Part shown: positions 56,986-64,000 of the stretch, one piece after another
Layout: every line of letters begins with the position of its first letter
How positions within the stretch are numbered: the first letter of the stretch is position 1
From: CAYXPR01 sp964467255
GTDB lineage: Bacteria; Pseudomonadota; Alphaproteobacteria; Rickettsiales; RGZB01
NCBI GenBank assembly: GCA_964467255.1
Contig: CAYXPR010000011.1
Span: forward strand, 1-64,000
DNA length: 64,000 nt
Reading direction: 5' to 3'
Notes under the pieces: generated by a model
The model's input: only the letters and a program-made list of their open reading frames with translations
What the model was told of the DNA's origin: nothing
Database searches by the model: none
Made by a program: the position numbers and the translations under genes

Positions 56986-58815
56986 CTAAGTGTCATCCTC
57001 GGAGGGCGCTTGCACAGGCGGGAATAAAATTGGCGATTTAGAATCTGGTTCGCGGACGGGCTTTTTAACCTTGATAAGTACCGGCATTGGCAGATTAACG
57101 CTCACCAGCAGTGCTACACCTTCGCCAAGGATGGGTAGATATGACAAAGATTGTTTATTGGCTTCAGAACATGCGTTCTGGATTTTCTCACGGTCTTTCT
57201 CATTGATTAATCGGTGAACGATAAAGGTTCCCATTTGACTCAATGTACCATCTGGAATATCACGCGGCATTTGAGTGGAGATACAAAGGTAAAGCCCGTG
57301 TTTTCGGCATTCCTTTGAAATTTTGTCGAACGAATCCAGTTCCAGTTCGGCGAAATATTCATCATGCACTGACTTTTTCAGGAATTGGTGAGCCTCATCA
57401 AGGAAAAGAACAATGGGATTGCTAACGAATTCGGATTTTCTGGCTTTTTCCAAGAGCAGGCGACCGACTGCGTTAATCAAAATCTCTCTGAGGCCAAATT
57501 CGAACGAAACAGATTCTACAGAAATAATCAGAACACTCTTATCATTGGTCAGGAATTGCGAAAATCTAGTGCCAAATTCGTTTGCATCTGCCGCAGCGGT
57601 TGGTTTCTGAAAGCGGAACACTGAATTAAAACTGTCTTCGTACACCACATGATTAATACGCGACACAAGGCTGCTGACATTACCTCGCTCATTCTGCTGG
57701 GGGTCACCCCATTTAGGACCATTATCCCACACGCATTCAGCCGTAACTTGATTGGCCAGCTTCGTAATGTCGAAATTCGCTGAGTCAGCTTCTACCTGCG
57801 TAATATATCGCGCATAGGCTGTTTCAAATGGTTTCTTCTCATGCTGCTTTTTAACCACCACGCCATCCTGTACGTCGATCTGATACAGGAACACGAGTTC
57901 TGCCACTTGCTTATTGGCCTCATCCGTTACTAACGGCTTTATGATTTCAGCGATTTTTAGGCTTTTCACCGCATCCATTAATTTTGGCCGTTGAACCTGA
58001 CCGGCTGGGCGCAATAGGGCTAGAATGTCGGAGATTCGCAGCTTGGAATAATGGAAGTGAGATTGTGTGCTGCTGTCTTTATATTTTACGGAGTTTCCGA
58101 AATAGAGAGAGTCCACCTCTGGCAATGTTGCCAGCTTGTGAAATTCTCCGGTGGCATCAATCAAAATAGCCTTTTGTTTGCGCGTCTTTCCCTTATTCAG
58201 CTCGATAAACTGCTGTAACAACTGCGCGATGGTGTAGCTTTTGCCGCCGCCGGTTGTTCCCACTACCGCACAATGCCTCTCGAAAAGGCTATTGGGCGTA
58301 ATTTCAAAATCAGTATCTAGCGAATTATGAAGGGTAGCAAATTTGAACACTGCCTGCTGACCATCAGCTTTTTTAGAATCCGCCTTTGACAGCAAATATT
58401 GTAGGAAATCTTTTGGGCAAAGGTAAACTTTTGAACCTGCGATAGGAAAGCTATCCAGTCCTTTTTTCACTGCTATATCGAAGAAATCGAAAGACAGAAG
58501 AACTTCGATTTTACCGTCCGGGTGGAATGGGTGGCGTTGCTGGGGTTGTTCCTTGTCGATGGAATATATATCATTTTCCGACAGGCCGATTTCCTGCAAA
58601 ATGCCTAGAAATCCATGATTCTCGCCTTCAATAATTACATAGTTCCCAACAATGCCGCCAATGTATTCTTCGCCGCTATGCCAAAATTTACGCAATAAAT
58701 TGGCGTTAGGGAAATGCACGTCGCAGAAACGCGAAGTCACCTTGGAAATATATCCCAGAAACAGGTCGTTATTTAGTGGTGACCTAATCTTGCTCTCTGA
58801 TCCGACTGTCATCAT
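56986..58815 (-). CDS. HerA-type ATPase of a SIR2-HerA system
   Basis: A 609-residue FtsK/HerA-superfamily ATPase. An N-terminal HAS-barrel-like domain (about 15-130) precedes the motor: Walker A GTTGGGKS at about 186-193, Walker B VLFLDEAHQFL near residue 475, the sensor region LYLCISTQMPRDIP and the arginine-finger-like HRLINEKDREKI. HerA forms hexameric rings; with SIR2 it makes a large complex that defends against phage. ATG 58815 (or 58812) lies inside the SIR2 gene's end, an overlap of about 32 bases, so the two proteins are made in coupled amounts. TTG 58824 is a possible earlier start. Confidence 0.85.
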   Translation of the reverse strand: MMTVGSESKIRSPLNNDLFLGYISKVTSRFCDVHFPNANLLRKFWHSGEEYIGGIVGNYVIIEGENHGFLGILQEIGLSENDIYSIDKEQPQQRHPFHPDGKIEVLLSFDFFDIAVKKGLDSFPIAGSKVYLCPKDFLQYLLSKADSKKADGQQAVFKFATLHNSLDTDFEITPNSLFERHCAVVGTTGGGKSYTIAQLLQQFIELNKGKTRKQKAILIDATGEFHKLATLPEVDSLYFGNSVKYKDSSTQSHFHYSKLRISDILALLRPAGQVQRPKLMDAVKSLKIAEIIKPLVTDEANKQVAELVFLYQIDVQDGVVVKKQHEKKPFETAYARYITQVEADSANFDITKLANQVTAECVWDNGPKWGDPQQNERGNVSSLVSRINHVVYEDSFNSVFRFQKPTAAADANEFGTRFSQFLTNDKSVLIISVESVSFEFGLREILINAVGRLLLEKARKSEFVSNPIVLFLDEAHQFLKKSVHDEYFAELELDSFDKISKECRKHGLYLCISTQMPRDIPDGTLSQMGTFIVHRLINEKDREKIQNACSEANKQSLSYLPILGEGVALLVSVNLPMPVLIKVKKPVREPDSKSPILFPPVQAPSEDDT

Positions 58816-60076
58816 TTTCACCAAAAATTTCTACCCCACGTTCGCGTGGGGATGGCATGTATTTAACAAAGTCCGTAAAAGCCTCCTGGATAAATAAAAC
58901 CTGCTCAGTTTCACTTGCCTTAGTTTGCAGGAAGCCTTGTGGCTGCTGGCCAGCGGGGTATGGAATGCTAAGGAATTTGTCGATAACGATGATTTTCAAG
59001 AAAGCGTTGTGGCGCAGGGCTTCCTCGATCACGCGGTTGATATGATTATCGCCAAAACTGAACCCGATAATGATGAGCGTTGTGGAGCCAGATTTCCTTA
59101 ATTCATTCTGGAAGCGGCTCATCATTTCAAAGTAAGGCTGGTCATATGACAGCTGGAACTTATCTCGATTAGGAAAAATCATCAGCGGCAGCGCATCCGC
59201 AGATGGTGCTGGACGCTGAATAATAGCCTTTCCCTCTTGGAACCAATCTATAGAGCCATGAAGTTTGTAGAGGTGAATGACGTTTGGCGCGAAGTTATCT
59301 TCAGTTGTGACGCGGTTGTTCTTAGTAAGCACGATGTCATAGTCAAAAAACTTGCCGTTAAAGCATCGGCGGCTATCGAACGAAAATCCGTCGATGGTGA
59401 TAAATCCACCGCTTGCAGCAGCCACTTCGAAAGTGCGGTCATAATTGGTTGTGAACACCTTTGGCCTGCTAAGGCGGCTCTTGCGGTAGGAAAGATTCTT
59501 CAGAAACTGAAGGTGCGTATTTTCATTAAAAGTGCAGTCGGGTTTCTTATCTGCAAAATCACATTTAGCGAGAATAAGCTTCTTAATTTTTACCGTATTA
59601 TCGGTAACAAATTTTAATGCCTCATTAGGTTTTTCAGGCTTTGCAGGCATGTTTTTGTTATAGCTGATGAATAATTCAGCGTGCGTCAGGAGTGTTTCTA
59701 TGTTTTCGGATGTTTCATAGAAATGCACTATCTGGCAAAATTTCTCAAAATCACCCGTGGCAGCCGTTCCGTTCAACAGCTTCTTAGCTTCAGCCCACAG
59801 CCCCTTCATGGATAGGCCACCTGAGTTGTCGTCAAAAATAGAGCTTCCTGCACCAGTAAGGACGATGAGATTATCCGCCATCAGGCAATCCCGCATGTAT
59901 CGCTCATACGCACTTCGCGCATACTGCGCGGCATAGTCTTTAGCGGTTACGCCTTCCGGCAGGGTTGCAGGGGATGCGCCATTGATCTTAACTTCCTCGC
60001 CATTAATCTCTACGACCTGTTTTTTAGAAAAAAGCAGATAGTGATGTTCTGCCGCCGCCGGAAATAAATCGCTCAT
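58784..60076 (-). CDS. SIR2-domain protein of a SIR2-HerA system
   Basis: A 430-residue protein with a SIR2-like NAD-binding domain. Visible residues: LTGAGSS at 73-79 (NAD pyrophosphate), the FTTNYD motif with Asn211, LHGSIDW with the catalytic-type His273, and GFSFGDNHIN at 338-347. In the known SIR2-HerA defence pair the SIR2 subunit degrades NAD or cuts nucleic acid after infection. The N-terminal 60 residues and the tail are extra to the core. The gene starts at the stop of the DUF262 gene (TAATG) and overlaps HerA at the other end, so it is the middle of an operon. Confidence 0.85.
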   Translation of the reverse strand: MSDLFPAAAEHHYLLFSKKQVVEINGEEVKINGASPATLPEGVTAKDYAAQYARSAYERYMRDCLMADNLIVLTGAGSSIFDDNSGGLSMKGLWAEAKKLLNGTAATGDFEKFCQIVHFYETSENIETLLTHAELFISYNKNMPAKPEKPNEALKFVTDNTVKIKKLILAKCDFADKKPDCTFNENTHLQFLKNLSYRKSRLSRPKVFTTNYDRTFEVAAASGGFITIDGFSFDSRRCFNGKFFDYDIVLTKNNRVTTEDNFAPNVIHLYKLHGSIDWFQEGKAIIQRPAPSADALPLMIFPNRDKFQLSYDQPYFEMMSRFQNELRKSGSTTLIIIGFSFGDNHINRVIEEALRHNAFLKIIVIDKFLSIPYPAGQQPQGFLQTKASETEQVLFIQEAFTDFVKYMPSPRERGVEIFGENDDSRIREQD

Positions 60077-62007
60077 TACACAGCCTCCTCAATTATGGTG
60101 AGAATGTGATTTTGTGCGCTTGGCCAAATCGTATTGATTCTCTCCGCAAGCAATACAGCCCGGTTTTTAATCGCGCCTTCATTCCACGTTTGAACTTCTG
60201 AAATATCACGATTCAATGCCAGCAATGACTTCGCAAGACGTTCTTTCTTTCCGGGTTTTCCTTCGATACTTTCCCACGCAGCATTACCAAGACTTGGGTT
60301 TAGCGAGCCAGTTATCAGGGTCAGGTTACCGAGTGTATTCACCATGCGCTGGCGTTCCTGCATCAAACTCTTGGTTTCATCATCCAGTGCAGTTTTTTCA
60401 TTCAACAATTCAAGCTTCCACACATCTTCACATGGTGCAGACTTACCATTCTTGAGCGGCCAGTTCTCCGCCCAGCTTTGCGGCAGTACATGCTCAACAG
60501 AAAGGTTAGACGTTGTAACAGTTACTTCGTCGAACTTAGTTCTCATGCTTTCTTCTACGCATTTCAGAATGTAGCGCAGCTTCTGAGAAGAAATACTTCC
60601 GTAGGCGTTAAATTGTTCGCAGGCTGCCGCAATTTCAGCATTGCTAGGCATTTTTGAGGCATCGCCGGTGAGTGAGGCAATGTGCGCGTTGACTGCCTCA
60701 ATAATGTTTTCCTTGCCCTTCGCTTCGCGGATGACGCCGATTACAACTTTATTGAAATTTTTAGGGGTCAAGCCGCATAATTCCCGCCGAATAATGTAGC
60801 TTTCCACAAGCATATAGAGGCGCTGCTTATCTTCAGCGGATATCTTTTGGGTTGTAACCCACAGAATCAGCGGATGAAAAGTTGATAAATCCCAAATGCT
60901 GAGAACATTTGCAACTCGATTGGTAATTGCTCCTTCTGGCTTCTGTTCCAAGGCACGGTATGCAGCCCCGTACTCCAGCAGCACGTCTAATTCACTGGCT
61001 ACCGAATCATAGCCTCTCTCACGCGCATAGTTTTGATATTCCGTGGCAATTTTTCCGAGATTTACTTCACGGGCAGTCTGGGCAACAACGGTATGTCCTA
61101 CGAAATGGTCAGCACGCGCTTTCTTAAAGCGCCCTTGCTTAACCATTTCGCTCCAGAAAGGCGTTTCAAACGGCTTCCATTTCTCATCAAATAACGCCTC
61201 GCCATCTTCATCCTGCTTGCGTGCGCGGTGGAATACGTCATTGCGGATAAGGTCAAAAGGAGCCAGCGGTTCAGCCTTGCCGTTGAGCGATGCAAAAATT
61301 TCTTGAGCATCATCATTTTCATCTAGCTGGATAATGACGATTTGAAACGCGGTTAGGAACGCATCCAGTAGGGATTCAAACACATACTCTACTGTTTCTT
61401 CCTCATTCTGCTGCCGTTCCCGAACGAACTCTACGATATTCTCATGCAAGTAAAAGAAAGCCCGTAAGAGCTTGGGTGTAGAGCCTTTGATGAGATTGCC
61501 GTTTTTATAGAAGTAACTGCTTTCTTTCTCGCGCAATCCATCCGGTGTATTAGACACGATGTTTTTATATAGGCTGCGGTCATAGCTTGATGGCCACAGC
61601 TTGAACTTTTCGCGCTCAGGATCAGACATGGATTTGCTTACATCATTGAGCAGGTAAGCATTAATCACATCGTCTTTATCAAGCCCCAAATCCCGTGCTG
61701 ATTCGCGCAGTGCTACCAAGACAAGCTGGAAGGTAGTGATGCGTTGCTGTCCGTCTACCAGATGGCGCTGGGTAACAGCTCCGAACGGCTGTTTCGTTGG
61801 TTGCGAATAGATAATTGCGCCGAAATAATGCGGAAATGGTTTCCGGCCTTCAAGAATCGTTAGCGTCTGGTCGCGGAGGTCGCTCCACAGATTCGGGATT
61901 TGTTCGTCATCATCCGATTTCCACGAATAATGCCGCTGATACACAGGCACGACCCATTGTTGGCGTTCTTTTAAGACCACATCAAGTGAACGTGCATATG
62001 CTTCCAT
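60076..62007 (-). CDS. DUF262/DUF1524 protein (GmrSD-like nuclease)
   Basis: A 643-residue protein fusing both halves of a GmrSD-type system. DUF262 at the N terminus has VPVYQRHYSW at 20-29 and LVDGQQRITT at 83-92, the DGQQR motif thought to use NTP. DUF1524 at the C terminus is an HNH-like nuclease: VEHVLPQSW around residue 505 holds the first histidine and NTLGNLTLITGSLNPSLGN the asparagines. GmrSD restricts DNA with modified (glucosylated) cytosine. The gene lies 12 bases after the helicase gene and overlaps SIR2 by one base, so it belongs to the same operon. Confidence 0.85.
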   Translation of the reverse strand: MEAYARSLDVVLKERQQWVVPVYQRHYSWKSDDDEQIPNLWSDLRDQTLTILEGRKPFPHYFGAIIYSQPTKQPFGAVTQRHLVDGQQRITTFQLVLVALRESARDLGLDKDDVINAYLLNDVSKSMSDPEREKFKLWPSSYDRSLYKNIVSNTPDGLREKESSYFYKNGNLIKGSTPKLLRAFFYLHENIVEFVRERQQNEEETVEYVFESLLDAFLTAFQIVIIQLDENDDAQEIFASLNGKAEPLAPFDLIRNDVFHRARKQDEDGEALFDEKWKPFETPFWSEMVKQGRFKKARADHFVGHTVVAQTAREVNLGKIATEYQNYARERGYDSVASELDVLLEYGAAYRALEQKPEGAITNRVANVLSIWDLSTFHPLILWVTTQKISAEDKQRLYMLVESYIIRRELCGLTPKNFNKVVIGVIREAKGKENIIEAVNAHIASLTGDASKMPSNAEIAAACEQFNAYGSISSQKLRYILKCVEESMRTKFDEVTVTTSNLSVEHVLPQSWAENWPLKNGKSAPCEDVWKLELLNEKTALDDETKSLMQERQRMVNTLGNLTLITGSLNPSLGNAAWESIEGKPGKKERLAKSLLALNRDISEVQTWNEGAIKNRAVLLAERINTIWPSAQNHILTIIEEAV

Positions 62008-62019
62008 TGTTGCTTACCT

Positions 62020-64000
62020 TTAATTATTCTTCCGGTGTTCTTCGATGCTAATAACCGTATCGTAAAGGCCATAGCGGGTGAGCCCCTCGTGGCTTTCAAT
62101 ACCTGTATAACGAAGCGAGGCATCTTCATAGCGGCGGAAAGCAAATACTGCTTGGTTCATTTGCTCAGTATTGAAAACGCGCAGTTTCACTAGTAGGTGA
62201 AAATCCTGAACCGTCAGACCAGTGACGGTGCGGAACAAGTCGGGTTCGATCTTGGTGATGACATCCTGCAAGGTATTTTCACGGAAATCAGTAAGGTACA
62301 TAAAAGCTGGGATGCGTGTGGCGAACTTAATGAGCTTCTCCTGCACCAGTTTGCGCTTGCTCTTAAATTCCTTTTCTTCAGCACTGAGTTCCTTTTTCTC
62401 CTTAGTAGAAAGCTCTTTCTCCTTCGCTTTGTTCTTCAAATCTTTGATTGTCTCTGCCTTATTGACGATGGTTTCGATGATATTATCACCCAAAGAACGC
62501 CATCCTTCGATACGCCCCACGGCTTCCATGGCCGCTTCATTTTCGAGGACGCGTCGCAATGTGTCGTTGTCCACATTCACCAGAAGAGGACTCTCCCATT
62601 TTCGGGCAAGTAACGTGCCGGTGGTTCCCGACATTGCGATGTCAAGAATAGCACCCGCATCAATTTGCGCCATGTGTGCGCCATTATATGCCAGCACAGG
62701 CAGAAAACTTACCAGTTCCCGCACAGCGTTTTCAGGGTTTGCTTCACCCGGCGCAAGGCCGATTCCGTATTCACTGAGTTGTCGCAGTGCGCGAGTAGGA
62801 GCAAAATCGAACACAAAACATGCAGGCTTGAGAATTAACTCCTCGTTTGGATTGTCACCGTTAGGGTTTTTTATACTCCATGGTGACTGGACACGAAATG
62901 CTGCCTGAAAGTAGGTCTCAGGGCTTTTCAAGTTACGTAGCATCATGATGCTTGACCACTGAGCGACCGTTACTCCAGTAGTCAACTTGCCGCAGGATAG
63001 CGTGATTGTTTTACTATCAAAACCGCTCCCTATAGCTTGGCGTACAGGTGGCACTGCACTTAGCCCAATCCCTGCTTGTGTGCCAGCCACTACCAGCACT
63101 TTATACTCATGCCAGAAAGTATTATGACGTTCAGCCAGAAGGTTGGCCATGGCTTGACAAGCTGCCACATTCGGTAAAAACCAAAACGAGTGTTGCAGGT
63201 ATGGCAACAACCGTGAATCCGAATATGGGAAAGGTACAGGCTTACCAGTTTTGAGGTGTTCATGTGATTTTGGGGCATACTGCCCGCGAATGATGTCCAG
63301 CCACTTCTGCACATCACTTTTATGCTTAAACTGTGCTTTCTTTCCTTCCCCGGAAGCTTCAAAGAATGCGTTTAAGTCGAATTCGTCAAACTCCCCACCG
63401 CTGGCGATAGAAAGCAACTCTTCTGGCATTTGGTAGGTAAGCAACCGTAACTGTGGCAGCGCACCGTAGGGGTTACGCTTGCCTGGATTTTTGTCTGCAA
63501 ACTCTGCCTTTGCACGTTGCTCGTCGGTGTACGTCCAATTAAAGATTTGCTCTTCAATAAATTCACCCGTTGCCAAGGCTTTGAACGGAGTCCCTGAAAG
63601 ATAAAGAAAGGCACGCGTCATGATCGGAAGGAAATCCGATTCCTTATCCAAGGGCTCTTGTAGATCAGCAATTTTCTCTTTTAATTTTTTGGCATCTTCT
63701 GCTTGTGCTTCTTTTCTGGAAATCGATTCTTCTTCACCCTCCACAAGCTCCTTGGCAGATTCACGCCATGCGCCAAAATGGTATTCATCAAAGACAACTA
63801 AATCCCATTTAATCTCTCGAAGCCATTTGTGCCGTGGCTTAATATTCCCAAAATTATCACGCCCTAAAAGGTCTTGGAATGATCCGAAATAGACTATCGG
63901 CTTGTTGTCATCCACCTGCGTTGGATCACTGCCTGAGCTACGGGATAGATATTGCCAGCCTTCAAAATCTACATGGCTTTCCAAGTCAGTCTGCCATGCA
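62020..64000 (-). CDS. SF2 helicase, restriction-enzyme-like (start outside window)
   Basis: At least 659 residues; the frame is open to the right edge, so the N terminus, where any nuclease domain and Walker A would lie, is not visible. The first visible residues (AWQTDLESHVDF) fit helicase motif Ia. DEYHFG is motif II, SGTPF motif III, and GKLTTGVTVAQWSSIMMLRN with AAFRVQSPW motifs V and VI. The C-terminal 170 residues contain a lysine/glutamate-rich helical insert. It resembles the R subunit of restriction systems or a GIY-YIG/DEAD fusion; the missing part decides. It is the first visible gene of the SIR2-HerA operon. Confidence 0.8.
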   Translation of the reverse strand, partial: AWQTDLESHVDFEGWQYLSRSSGSDPTQVDDNKPIVYFGSFQDLLGRDNFGNIKPRHKWLREIKWDLVVFDEYHFGAWRESAKELVEGEEESISRKEAQAEDAKKLKEKIADLQEPLDKESDFLPIMTRAFLYLSGTPFKALATGEFIEEQIFNWTYTDEQRAKAEFADKNPGKRNPYGALPQLRLLTYQMPEELLSIASGGEFDEFDLNAFFEASGEGKKAQFKHKSDVQKWLDIIRGQYAPKSHEHLKTGKPVPFPYSDSRLLPYLQHSFWFLPNVAACQAMANLLAERHNTFWHEYKVLVVAGTQAGIGLSAVPPVRQAIGSGFDSKTITLSCGKLTTGVTVAQWSSIMMLRNLKSPETYFQAAFRVQSPWSIKNPNGDNPNEELILKPACFVFDFAPTRALRQLSEYGIGLAPGEANPENAVRELVSFLPVLAYNGAHMAQIDAGAILDIAMSGTTGTLLARKWESPLLVNVDNDTLRRVLENEAAMEAVGRIEGWRSLGDNIIETIVNKAETIKDLKNKAKEKELSTKEKKELSAEEKEFKSKRKLVQEKLIKFATRIPAFMYLTDFRENTLQDVITKIEPDLFRTVTGLTVQDFHLLVKLRVFNTEQMNQAVFAFRRYEDASLRYTGIESHEGLTRYGLYDTVISIEEHRKNN

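Noticed and set aside
1..64000. CRISPR arrays, rRNA genes, transposase genes and integrase genes
   Set aside because: None seen. There are no regularly spaced direct repeats and no recognisable recombinase, despite the accessory look of the right end.

Overview
The window looks like a chromosome segment of an alphaproteobacterium. The order rpmH, rnpA, yidD, yidC, engB, argB at 10.1-14.2 kb is typical of that class, and the remaining proteins (LapG-like protease, YidC, PanB, saccharopine-route enzymes) fit it. The species cannot be named from the sequence. Coding density is very high. In five places two convergent genes end inside one shared four-base stop signal (CTAG, CTAA or TTAA).

Layout: 0-5.1 kb has the end of a threonine/serine dehydratase gene and a pilus or type II secretion remnant (a pilin-like protein with a lectin-like, cysteine-rich tail, a prepilin peptidase and a lipoprotein secretin). 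5.1-10 kb has an ABC-2 type permease, a TPR-like protein, a membrane-bound AraC regulator, panB and a histidine kinase. 10-14.3 kb is the housekeeping cluster. 14.3-17.6 kb pairs a LapG-type periplasmic cysteine protease with a divergent membrane sensor whose HD-GYP domain has lost its metal ligands; a consensus sigma-54 promoter sits nearby with no clear gene behind it. 17.7-19.9 kb is a candidate RiPP system: a 72-residue lipobox precursor with four cysteines spaced exactly six residues apart, and an MNIO (DUF692) enzyme fused to its HvfC-like partner. The precursor has an unusually structured leader and its own terminator. 19.9-28 kb is a minus-strand catabolic operon in which saccharopine dehydrogenase, an ALDH7-type dehydrogenase, HglS and D-2-hydroxyglutarate dehydrogenase form most of a route from lysine to 2-oxoglutarate, with PutA added for proline.

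28-39.4 kb is a glycan or glycoprotein modification locus with two TPR-GT41 transferases at its ends and sugar-modifying enzymes between them. 39.4-47.2 kb is a lipid homeostasis region: an MFS-acyltransferase-ligase fusion, a 40-residue membrane peptide, a ceramidase-like protein, a lipase, a TetR repressor and the ydbH-ynbE-ydbL bridge genes. Three copies of TGAACA-N-TGTTCA or a close variant lie on the promoters of these units, which points to one TetR regulon. 47.2-52.8 kb holds small lipoproteins, a Bcr-type exporter, an ABC-F ATPase and tRNAs.

From 52.9 kb the segment looks accessory. Two identical tRNA-Phe genes in opposite orientation enclose an AT-rich gene for a HEPN-domain protein. 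After OsmC and a gene remnant comes an HTH/Fic pair of the mobile mystery A/B type. A minus-strand operon of an SF2 helicase (running off the right edge), a DUF262/DUF1524 nuclease, a SIR2 protein and a HerA ATPase then fills the end. SIR2-HerA is a known anti-phage pair; its coupling to the other two genes is the most defence-like part of the window.
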